Below are positions 1-5,198 of a stretch of 5,198 nt of DNA, in pieces; within the stretch, counting starts at the first letter, position 1; every line of letters begins with the position of its first letter. The translations under genes were made by a program, and so were the position numbers. The notes beneath the pieces are model-generated. The model worked only from the letters and a program-made list of their open reading frames with translations. It was not told the origin of the DNA and did not search any database. Source of the stretch: JACMNW01 sp043721855. GTDB lineage: Bacteria > Pseudomonadota > Alphaproteobacteria > Rhodobacterales > Rhodobacteraceae. Where the stretch lies: contig JAYSPY010000148.1 in NCBI GenBank assembly GCA_043721855.1, positions 1 to 5,198 of the forward strand, read 5' to 3'.

Positions 1-1
1 C

Positions 2-1225
2 GTCAAGGATGGCACGCGCTTTCCGTTCTCGGTCCTGAACCTTGATATCTGGGGTGAGGATATCGACGATTCACCGCTGGTGTTTGAACAGGGCGACCAA
101 GACGGCGTGCTGAAACCCACGGAACGCGGCTTCATGCCGATGCCGTGGCTCGAGGCACCGACCGCGCTGCTGCCAATCTGGATGTTCCACGAAAACGGCA
201 CACCGTATGAGGGCGACCCGCGCCATGCGCTGGCCACCGTCGTCAACCGCTTCAAGGCGCGCGGCCTGACCCCGGTCTGCGCGATTGAGCTGGAATTTTT
301 CCTGATCGACGATTCTGGCAAGACCCTGCAAGTGCCGCCCAGCCCGCGGTCCGGCAAGCGCCGCAAGGCCGCCGAAACCCTGTCGATCCGCGCCTTGGAC
401 GTGTTCGACACCTTCTTCACCGACCTCTATGACGCCTGTGAGGCGATGGACATTCCCGCCGATACCTCCACCTCGGAGACCGGCTTGGGCCAGTTCGAGG
501 TCAATCTGATGCATTGCGACGACGCCTTGCGCGCCGCCGATGATGCCTGGCTGTTCAAGATGCTGGTCAAGGGTCTGGCCCGCCGCCACGGCTTTGCGGC
601 TTCTTTCATGGCCAAACCCTACCCGGAATATTCCGGCTCGGGTCTGCACACCCATTTCAGCCTGATCGACGACACCGGACGCAATGTGTTTGACAGTGGC
701 GGCCCCAAGGGCTCGGCGATCCTGAAACAGGCCGTCGCCGGTTGCCTGAACGCGATGCACGACAGCACGCTGATCTTTGCGCCGCATCAGAACAGCTATG
801 AACGGCTGGTGCCCGGCAAACATGCGCCGACCGCTGTCAGTTGGGGCTACGAAAACCGCACCTCTGCCATCCGCATCCCGGCGGGCAATCCGTCGGCCCG
901 GCGCATCGAACACCGGGTCGCGGGCGGCGATGTGAACCCCTATCTGATGCTGGCGGCGATTTTGGGCGCCGCCCTTGAAGGGATTGAAACTGGGGCAGAG
1001 CCCCCTGCCCCGATCACCGGCAACGCTTATGCGCTGGAAGATCTGCCGCAGATCCCGACAAGCTGGGAAGCGGCGATTGATGCGTTTGAGGGCAGCTCGA
1101 TGGTGCCAAAGTTCCTGCATCCGGAATTGATCCGCAATCTGGTGCTGACCAAACGGCAGGAGCTGCATTATATTGCGGAACTCAGCCCAAGCGAGCAGGT
1201 CGAATTGTATCTGGATACCGTCTGA
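2..1225 (+). CDS. Glutamine-synthetase family protein, probable gamma-glutamyl-amine ligase (5' partial)
   Basis: This is the C-terminal ~407 residues of a GS-fold ligase; about 40-50 N-terminal residues lie outside the window, judging by the usual 440-460 aa length. The frame is open from base 2. Counting visible residues, the metal/ATP site is intact: Glu96 and Glu98 (IELEFFL), Glu159 and Glu166 (SETGLGQFE), His216 (SGSGLHTHFS), the NSYERLVPG segment at 264-272, the ENRTSAIRIP arginines near 286-291, and Glu303/Arg305 (RRIEHR). DVNPYL follows near 310. The position of the ammonium-binding flap glutamate of true GlnA reads GKHAP, so the acidic residue is missing. In this family that suggests an amine rather than ammonia as acceptor (inference). 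No GlnA-type adenylylation motif is evident. The gene lies 70 bases upstream of an amidotransferase-like gene and in line with a puuA/puuB-like pair, so polyamine or related amine glutamylation is likely. The exact substrate cannot be read from sequence. It is clearly diverged from the second GS-like protein and uses more C-ending codons than the genes behind it. Confidence 0.9.
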   Translation, partial: VKDGTRFPFSVLNLDIWGEDIDDSPLVFEQGDQDGVLKPTERGFMPMPWLEAPTALLPIWMFHENGTPYEGDPRHALATVVNRFKARGLTPVCAIELEFFLIDDSGKTLQVPPSPRSGKRRKAAETLSIRALDVFDTFFTDLYDACEAMDIPADTSTSETGLGQFEVNLMHCDDALRAADDAWLFKMLVKGLARRHGFAASFMAKPYPEYSGSGLHTHFSLIDDTGRNVFDSGGPKGSAILKQAVAGCLNAMHDSTLIFAPHQNSYERLVPGKHAPTAVSWGYENRTSAIRIPAGNPSARRIEHRVAGGDVNPYLMLAAILGAALEGIETGAEPPAPITGNAYALEDLPQIPTSWEAAIDAFEGSSMVPKFLHPELIRNLVLTKRQELHYIAELSPSEQVELYLDTV

Positions 1226-1233
1226 TCAAGCCA

Positions 1234-1259
1234 CATCCCCCTTGTAGCAAAGGGGGATG
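1234..1259. repeat. Perfect 10-bp inverted repeat (hairpin) between the first GS gene and the amidotransferase gene
   Basis: CATCCCCCTT (1234-1243) and AAGGGGGATG (1250-1259) are exact reverse complements separated by the 6-base loop GTAGCA. The structure begins 8 bases after the stop of the upstream gene. It is very stable by composition (a run of five G:C pairs), but no T-run follows, so it is not a canonical rho-independent terminator. It could slow or attenuate transcription, or protect the 3' end of the upstream message. Its right arm contains an in-frame ATG (1257), which would be buried in the stem. Confidence 0.75.
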
Positions 1260-1295
1260 CGGGACTATCCTTTGGACCTGAATCTTGGACCCATC

Positions 1296-2003
1296 ATGCG
1301 CATTGGCATATTACAAACTGGTCTGGCCCCGGACGCTTTGGCAGCGGAGATGGGCGATTATCCTGATATGTTCGCGCGTCTGCTTGCGGGGCACGGTTTT
1401 ACGTTTGACACCTACCGCGTGGTTGACATGCAGTTTCCAAAAGACGTGCATCAAGCCGATGGTTGGTTGATAACCGGATCAAAGCACGGGGCCTATGAGG
1501 ACCATCCCTTCATTGCGCCGCTGGAAGATTTCATTCGCGACGTTTACGCCGCCGCCGTGCCATTGGTCGGCGTGTGCTTTGGTCATCAGATCATCGCGCA
1601 GGCGCTTGGTGGTCGGGTGGAGAAGTTTAGCGGTGGCTGGGCGGTGGGGGCCACTGATTATGATTTTGGCGGCGAAACCCTGACGCTGAACGCATGGCAC
1701 CAGGATCAGGTAACCAAGGTGCCGCCCGATGCTAAAGTGATTGCCAGCAACGATTTTTGCGCCAACGCGGCGCTGGTCTACAACGACCGTGCGTTTACGG
1801 TGCAGGCGCATCCAGAGTTTCAGCCTGAGTTTATTGACGGGCTGGCCCGGACGCGCGGGCGCGGCGTTGTGCCCGATGCTTTGCTGGAGCGCGCGGTCGA
1901 TCGTTTGGATGTGCCGCTGGATGATGGCACCATTGCCGCACAGATTGCCAAGTTTTTCAAACAGCCACGGGGCCAAGCCACTGCGGCAAAACCAAGAGTG
2001 TGA
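1296..2003 (+). CDS. Class I glutamine amidotransferase-like protein, candidate gamma-glutamyl-GABA (gamma-glutamyl amide) hydrolase
   Basis: This 235-aa stand-alone GATase1 domain belongs to the GMP-synthase-like/YfeJ-like group. The N-terminal strand reads MRIGILQTG, followed by DGWLITGSKHGAYE (55-68), the nucleophile elbow VGVCFGHQ with Cys94, an AWHQD segment (133-137), and the His172/Glu174 pair in QAHPEF. The catalytic triad is therefore complete. There is no fused synthetase or ATP-pyrophosphatase domain. I chose the ATG at 1296 because MRIGILQTG is the usual family start. An in-frame ATG at 1257 lies inside a hairpin with its purine run directly abutting it. The Shine-Dalgarno at 1296 is weak (TTGGA). 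The gene ends 3 bases before the next start, so the two are almost certainly co-transcribed. Sandwiched between two GS-like ligases and upstream of puuB, it is best explained as the hydrolase that removes the gamma-glutamyl group. GATase-like hydrolases paired with GS-like ligases are known from aniline and isopropylamine pathways. It is not a sequence match to E. coli PuuD, so the exact role is inferred. Confidence 0.88.
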   Translation: MRIGILQTGLAPDALAAEMGDYPDMFARLLAGHGFTFDTYRVVDMQFPKDVHQADGWLITGSKHGAYEDHPFIAPLEDFIRDVYAAAVPLVGVCFGHQIIAQALGGRVEKFSGGWAVGATDYDFGGETLTLNAWHQDQVTKVPPDAKVIASNDFCANAALVYNDRAFTVQAHPEFQPEFIDGLARTRGRGVVPDALLERAVDRLDVPLDDGTIAAQIAKFFKQPRGQATAAKPRV

Positions 2004-2006
2004 TCT

Positions 2007-3362
2007 ATGGCTGACTGGATTTCAAAATTGCCCGAAGCCGCCCGCGACTATATTGCCGGGCGCCGTGTTGACGAGGTTGAATGTGTTACCGGCGATATTG
2101 CCGGGGTGGCGCGCGGCAAGGCGATGCCTGCGGCAAAATTTGCGCATCAGGCGCATTACTATCTGCCAAATTCGATCTTTTTGCAGACCATCACCGGGGA
2201 ATGGGCCAACAATCCATTTGATGCCTTTACCGAGCCTGACATGATCATGGTGCCGGATTTCAGCACGGCCACCGCAGCACCCTGGACGGCGGATGTGACG
2301 TTGCAGGTTATTCACGATGCGATGAACCAGGACGGCACGCCGGTGGCCTATTCGCCGCGCAATGTGCTGCGCCGGATTGTGCAGTTGTATAACGATCAGG
2401 GCTGGACGCCTGTCGTTGCCCCGGAAATGGAGTTTTTCCTGACCGCACGCAACATTGACCCCAATATGCCGGTGGAGCCGCCGATGGGCCGGTCAGGGCG
2501 GCGCGCGGCGGGCAAGCAGGCCTATTCGCTGTCGGCCATTGATGAATATGGCAAAGTCATCGACGATATCTACGATTTTGCCGAAGCGCAGGGATTGGAA
2601 ATTGACGGCATCTTGCAAGAAGGCGGGGCGGGCCAGATTGAGTTGAACCTTGCCCACGGCGACCCGGTGCGGCTGGCGGATGATGTGTTTTTCTTCAAGC
2701 GCCTGATCCGCGAGGCGGCATTGCGGCATGATTGTTTTGCCACCTTCATGGCAAAACCGATTGGTGGCGAGCCGGGGTCGGCCATGCATATCCACACCTC
2801 GGTTGTGGATAGCAAAACTGGCAAGAATATTTTTGCTGACAAAAAGGGTGTCGAGACGGAGGCATTTTTTCACTTTATCGCGGGCATGCAGAACCATCTG
2901 AGCGGGGCGGTGGCGGTGTTGGCGCCGTACGTCAATTCCTACCGCCGGTATGTGCCGGACTTTGCGGCGCCGATCAACCTTGAATGGGGGCGCGATAACC
3001 GCACCACGGGCTTGCGCATTCCGATATCGACGCCAGCCGCGCGGCGGGTGGAAAACCGGCTGCCGGGGATGGATGTGAACCCCTATCTTGGCATCGCAGC
3101 GACGCTGGCCTGTGGCTATCTTGGCCTGATGGAACGACGCGACCCGCGCCCGGAATTCAAAGCCTCGGCCTATATCGATGGTGATGATATTCCCACCACG
3201 ATGGGCGATGGCCTGGACCGGCTGGAAGATGACAAAGCGTTGTGGGATATTTTGGGCGATGAGTTCTGCAAGGTGTATGATTCAGTAAAGCGCAATGAAT
3301 ACAAAGAGTTCTTGCAAGTTATTTCACCGTGGGAGCGGGAACATCTGCTGCTGAACGTATGA
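2007..3362 (+). CDS. puuA: Gamma-glutamylpolyamine (gamma-glutamylputrescine) synthetase, PuuA/SpuI type
   Basis: This complete 451-aa GS-fold ligase is predicted to join glutamate to putrescine or a related polyamine with ATP in the cytoplasm. The N-terminal beta-grasp region includes GVARGK (33-38). Catalytic residues are all present: Glu140/Glu142 (PEMEFFL), Glu205/Glu212 (QEGGAGQIE), His261 (GSAMHIH), NSYRRYVPD (310-318), Arg332 and Arg337 (DNRTTGLRIP), and Glu349/Arg351 (RRVENR). The PPMGRSGR insert (158-165) and the GEPGSAMHIH and VISPWEREHLLL (438-449) segments are strongly reminiscent of Pseudomonas and enteric glutamylpolyamine synthetases, as recalled rather than aligned. The GlnA flap glutamate is replaced (DFAAP), as in that subfamily, and no adenylylation site is seen. 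Start: ATG at 2007, 3 bases after the amidotransferase stop, with AAGAG at 1994-1998 as ribosome binding site. The stop overlaps the puuB start. Substrate preference among putrescine, spermidine and other diamines is uncertain. Confidence 0.88.
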   Translation: MADWISKLPEAARDYIAGRRVDEVECVTGDIAGVARGKAMPAAKFAHQAHYYLPNSIFLQTITGEWANNPFDAFTEPDMIMVPDFSTATAAPWTADVTLQVIHDAMNQDGTPVAYSPRNVLRRIVQLYNDQGWTPVVAPEMEFFLTARNIDPNMPVEPPMGRSGRRAAGKQAYSLSAIDEYGKVIDDIYDFAEAQGLEIDGILQEGGAGQIELNLAHGDPVRLADDVFFFKRLIREAALRHDCFATFMAKPIGGEPGSAMHIHTSVVDSKTGKNIFADKKGVETEAFFHFIAGMQNHLSGAVAVLAPYVNSYRRYVPDFAAPINLEWGRDNRTTGLRIPISTPAARRVENRLPGMDVNPYLGIAATLACGYLGLMERRDPRPEFKASAYIDGDDIPTTMGDGLDRLEDDKALWDILGDEFCKVYDSVKRNEYKEFLQVISPWEREHLLLNV

Positions 3363-4660
3363 ACCTGCTGCATGCCAATGACAAAACGGGGCAATATCCA
3401 GCCTCGTATTACGCGGCTACGGCGACGCCTTTGGCAGAATTTGCACCGCTAAAGGGCGAAGTGCGGGCGGATGTGTGCATCGTCGGCGGTGGCTATACCG
3501 GCCTGTCAGCGGCGCTGCATCTGGCGCAAAAAGGGCGATCGGTGGTGCTGCTGGAGGCGCACCGGGTGGGCTTTGGCGCATCGGGGCGCAATGGCGGGCA
3601 AGTGGGGTCTGGCCAGCGGCAGGATCAGGATTGGCTGGAGCGTTCTGTCGGGCGCGATACGGCGCACAGGCTGTGGGATTTGGCGCAAGAGGCCAAGGGC
3701 ATGGTCAAATCCCTGATCGCGGATCATGCGATGCCAGTGACGTTCCACCCCGGCGTGGCGCATGTTTGTGCCACGGATGCAGAATTGCGCCACGCGCAGA
3801 CCTATTCTGATCGGCTGCGGCGGGATTATGGTTACCTGCACAATGAGACGCTGAACCGGGCGGAAATGCGCGGCGTTGTGCGGTCTGATCTTTACGCGGG
3901 CGGGGTGATTGACCGGGATGCGGGGCATATTCACCCACTGAATTTTGCCATCGGGCTTGCGAAGGCCGCAACAGATGCCGGCGCGCAGATCTTTGAAGGA
4001 TCAGAGGTGCACCATATTGAACATGGGGCAAAACCCGTAGTGCAAACCGCGATGGGCCGGGTGACCTGTGATCAGGTTATTTTGGCGGGCAACGGCTATC
4101 TGGGCAATCTGGACCGCAAGGCGGCCGCGCGTGTGATGCCGATCAACAATTTCATCATCGCAACGGAGCCTTTGGGGGACCGTGCGCGGGATGTGCTGGC
4201 GCAGAACATCGCGGTGGCAGATAGCAAATTTGTGGTGAATTACTGGCGGCTGTCTGATGACAGCCGTCTGCTGTTCGGTGGTGGTGAAAGCTATGGCTAC
4301 CGCTTTCCCGATATCATCAAGACCGTTTTGAAACCAATGCTGGAGGTGTATCCGCAGTTGCGCGGCACCAAGATAGACTATGCCTGGGGCGGCACGCTTG
4401 CCATTACCACCAACCGGATGCCGTATTTCGCGCGGCCGCAGGCAAATGTGCTGGCGGCATCGTCTTGCTCGGGGCATGGGGTAGCGCTGTCTACACTGGC
4501 GGGCCGGATATTGGCCGAGGCTGTGGCGGCGCAATCGGACCGCTTTGATCTGATGGCAGCCATTCCGCAAATGCGGTTTCCGGGTGGGGTTGCCGGGCGG
4601 TGGCCGCTGTTGGTGCTGGCGATGACGTGGTATTCGATGCGGGATCGGTTGGGGCTGTAG
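3359..4660 (+). CDS. puuB: Gamma-glutamylputrescine oxidoreductase, FAD-dependent (PuuB/DAO family)
   Basis: This 433-aa flavoprotein of the D-amino-acid-oxidase fold is predicted to oxidise the terminal amine of gamma-glutamylputrescine to gamma-glutamyl-aminobutyraldehyde, releasing ammonia and H2O2. SYYAA (16-20) is the typical PuuB N-terminal signature. The Rossmann dinucleotide site is DVCIVGGGYTG (38-48), ending at Glu66 of the second strand. GFGASGRNGGQ (71-81) is the flavin-contacting motif. GHIHPLN (189-195), KIDYAWGGTLAITTNRMP (338-355), SGHGVALSTLAGR (371-383) and YSMRDRLG (425-432) all match E. coli PuuB as I recall it, and the length is close (about 426 aa there). The start at 3359 is chosen because its ATGA overlaps the upstream TGA (3360-3362). 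No Shine-Dalgarno lies within about 15 bases, so translation probably depends on coupling to the synthetase gene, keeping the two enzymes in step. No signal peptide is seen, and a cytoplasmic location is expected. Confidence 0.93.
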   Translation: MNLLHANDKTGQYPASYYAATATPLAEFAPLKGEVRADVCIVGGGYTGLSAALHLAQKGRSVVLLEAHRVGFGASGRNGGQVGSGQRQDQDWLERSVGRDTAHRLWDLAQEAKGMVKSLIADHAMPVTFHPGVAHVCATDAELRHAQTYSDRLRRDYGYLHNETLNRAEMRGVVRSDLYAGGVIDRDAGHIHPLNFAIGLAKAATDAGAQIFEGSEVHHIEHGAKPVVQTAMGRVTCDQVILAGNGYLGNLDRKAAARVMPINNFIIATEPLGDRARDVLAQNIAVADSKFVVNYWRLSDDSRLLFGGGESYGYRFPDIIKTVLKPMLEVYPQLRGTKIDYAWGGTLAITTNRMPYFARPQANVLAASSCSGHGVALSTLAGRILAEAVAAQSDRFDLMAAIPQMRFPGGVAGRWPLLVLAMTWYSMRDRLGL

Positions 4661-4721
4661 GCGGGAAATTGTCGCTGTCATAATCTTGTGACTGGTCAAA
4701 GCTGCGACCACCATATACATT

Positions 4722-4746
4722 TTTCCTGAATGTCAGTTTCAGGAAA
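4722..4746. repeat. Perfect 9-bp inverted repeat covering the ribosome binding site of the aminotransferase gene
   Basis: TTTCCTGAA (4722-4730) and TTCAGGAAA (4738-4746) are exact reverse complements around the 7-base spacer TGTCAGT. The right arm contains AGGAA, the best Shine-Dalgarno for the ATG at 4755. As RNA the hairpin would hide that site; as DNA the dyad could be a repressor operator. Both are inferences from position. No T-run follows, so it is unlikely to be a terminator. Confidence 0.7.
4741..4745 (+). promoter_or_regulatory. Ribosome binding site of the aminotransferase gene
   Basis: AGGAA ends 9 bases before the ATG at 4755, a normal spacing, and decides that start. It is embedded in the right arm of the inverted repeat at 4722-4746, so access may be conditional. 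Confidence 0.6.
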
Positions 4747-4754
4747 GCCGTGAT

Positions 4755-5198
4755 ATGTCCCTTGATGAAACCGCCGCAAAAGCCCCGAACGTCTATGACG
4801 CCGAAGCCATTCCCGCCGCTGCGTTAATCGCGATTGAGGCGATGCTGGGGTCGGGCGATTTGTTCCGATATACGGCGGCGAAAGATGCGCCAGTGGCGTT
4901 GCTGGAGGCGGAATTTTCTGGCCTTTTGGGGGCCAAATACGCGCTGGCGGTGGCGTCGTGTTCGGCGGCTTTGTTTCTGGCGCTGAAGGCGCTGGATCTG
5001 CCGCGCGGGGCACGGGTTTTGATCCCGGCCTTTACGTTTGCAGCAGTGCCATCGGCGGTGGTGCATGCGGACTGCGTGCCGGTTCTGGTAGAGGTGGGCA
5101 CGAATTACCGGGTGGATATGGCGGATTTCGCGGCCAAGCTGGACGGTAGCATCGCGGCGGTTCTGATCAGCCATATGCGCGGGCATACGTCGGATATG
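4755..5198 (+). CDS. DegT/DnrJ/EryC1/StrS-family PLP-dependent aminotransferase (3' partial)
   Basis: The first 148 residues are present with no stop before the window edge. Family features in order are: an N-terminal arm, the GLLGAKYALAVASCSAALFLAL segment around 57-76 (equivalent to the family's S-G-T-x-A-L cofactor phosphate region), RVLIPAFTFAA (87-97), a switch to the next strand at PVLVEV (109-114), YRVDMADFAAKL (118-129), and SHMRGHTSDM (139-148), which corresponds to the common H-x-Y-G-x-x-x-D-M motif. The PLP-contacting Asp and the Schiff-base Lys would lie downstream and cannot be checked. The family usually transfers an amino group from glutamate or glutamine to keto-sugars, but members with other ketone or aldehyde substrates exist. 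The link to the polyamine genes rests only on position: the gene has the same orientation but sits behind a 94-base leader with its own structure, so it may be a separate unit. The start at ATG 4755 is supported by AGGAA upstream. Confidence 0.8.
   Translation, partial: MSLDETAAKAPNVYDAEAIPAAALIAIEAMLGSGDLFRYTAAKDAPVALLEAEFSGLLGAKYALAVASCSAALFLALKALDLPRGARVLIPAFTFAAVPSAVVHADCVPVLVEVGTNYRVDMADFAAKLDGSIAAVLISHMRGHTSDM

Larger units (their letters stand above)
4661..4754 (+). promoter_or_regulatory. Intergenic leader before the aminotransferase gene, possible weak promoter
   Basis: This 94-base gap is the longest between full genes here and is visibly more AT-rich than the coding DNA (CATATACATTTTTCC around 4712-4726). 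TATACA at 4714-4719 could be a -10 element, but no good -35 lies at 16-18 bases, so a sigma-70 promoter is only a suggestion. A short dyad, TGGTC (4693-4697) and GACCA (4706-4710), could be half of an operator but is too short to rely on. No rho-independent terminator for the upstream gene is evident. A stronger inverted repeat lies at its 3' side. Confidence 0.3.

Noticed and set aside
992..1011. Inverted repeat GGGGCAG / CTGCCCC with 6-base loop
   Set aside because: It lies inside the coding region over a Gly-Ala-Glu-Pro-Pro-Ala-Pro stretch in a variable loop; short GC palindromes are expected by chance here and nothing suggests function.
71..1168. Long minus-strand open frame antisense to the first ligase gene
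   Set aside because: It is fully antisense to a gene with intact GS motifs; its translation is low-complexity Arg/Gln/Gly-rich with no recognisable domain, as expected for GC-rich shadows.
1257..1295. Upstream ATG extending the amidotransferase by 13 residues
   Set aside because: The codon is inside a perfect hairpin with the purine run directly abutting it, and the extra residues precede the normal family start MRIGILQTG.
1296..2003. Amidotransferase as GuaA or E. coli-type PuuD
   Set aside because: There is no GMP-synthetase ATP-pyrophosphatase domain, and the motifs around the nucleophile (GVCFGHQ) and the N-terminus differ from the PuuD/peptidase C26 pattern.
3329..3358. GTG start extending PuuB by 10 residues
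   Set aside because: It has no ribosome binding site and lies inside the upstream coding region; the ATGA overlap start gives the expected family length.
2..3362. Either GS-fold gene as the housekeeping GlnA
   Set aside because: Both lack the ammonium-site flap glutamate and a recognisable adenylylation motif, and they sit beside puuB, so amine ligase activity is more likely than ammonia assimilation.
4001..4720. Minus-strand open frame of about 240 codons across the puuB 3' half
   Set aside because: It lies opposite a strongly conserved flavoprotein coding region and has His/Arg/Gln-rich composition without motifs.
4696..5186. Several overlapping minus-strand open frames at the right end
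   Set aside because: They overlap the DegT-family coding region; their compositions look like antisense of GC-rich DNA and they have no recognisable domains.

Overview
The window is a stretch of GC-rich (roughly 60% by eye), densely packed, single-orientation bacterial DNA. Five protein-coding genes lie on the + strand, and the first and last run off the ends. Base composition, codon choice and the look of the proteins fit an alphaproteobacterium, most likely of the Rhodobacteraceae/Roseobacter type. That assignment is an inference from style, since no rRNA or other marker gene is present.

Layout: (1) 2-1225, the C-terminal ~407 residues of a glutamine-synthetase-fold ligase, truncated at its 5' end by the window edge; (2) 1226-1295, a short intergenic gap with a perfect 10-bp hairpin; (3) 1296-2003, a class I glutamine amidotransferase-like protein with an intact Cys-His-Glu triad; (4) 2007-3362, a second glutamine-synthetase-fold protein that closely resembles PuuA/SpuI-type gamma-glutamylpolyamine synthetases; (5) 3359-4660, a PuuB-type FAD-dependent gamma-glutamylputrescine oxidoreductase overlapping the previous gene by ATGA; (6) 4661-4754, a leader with a perfect 9-bp inverted repeat over the ribosome binding site; (7) 4755-5198, the N-terminal 148 residues of a DegT/DnrJ/EryC1/StrS-type PLP aminotransferase, cut by the window end.

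Together the genes look like a gamma-glutamylation route for polyamine (putrescine-like amine) catabolism. A GS-like ligase would cap the amine with glutamate, PuuB would oxidise the free amino end to an aldehyde, and an aldehyde dehydrogenase (not in the window) would make gamma-glutamyl-GABA. A hydrolase would then release GABA and glutamate. The amidotransferase-like protein is the obvious candidate for that last step, although it is not of the E. coli PuuD type. The unusual point is the arrangement: two divergent GS-like ligases flank a non-PuuD amidotransferase, and a sugar-aminotransferase-type gene follows behind its own structured leader. No RNA genes, mobile elements, CRISPR arrays or convincing rho-independent terminators were seen, and no gene-free stretch exceeds about 95 bases.
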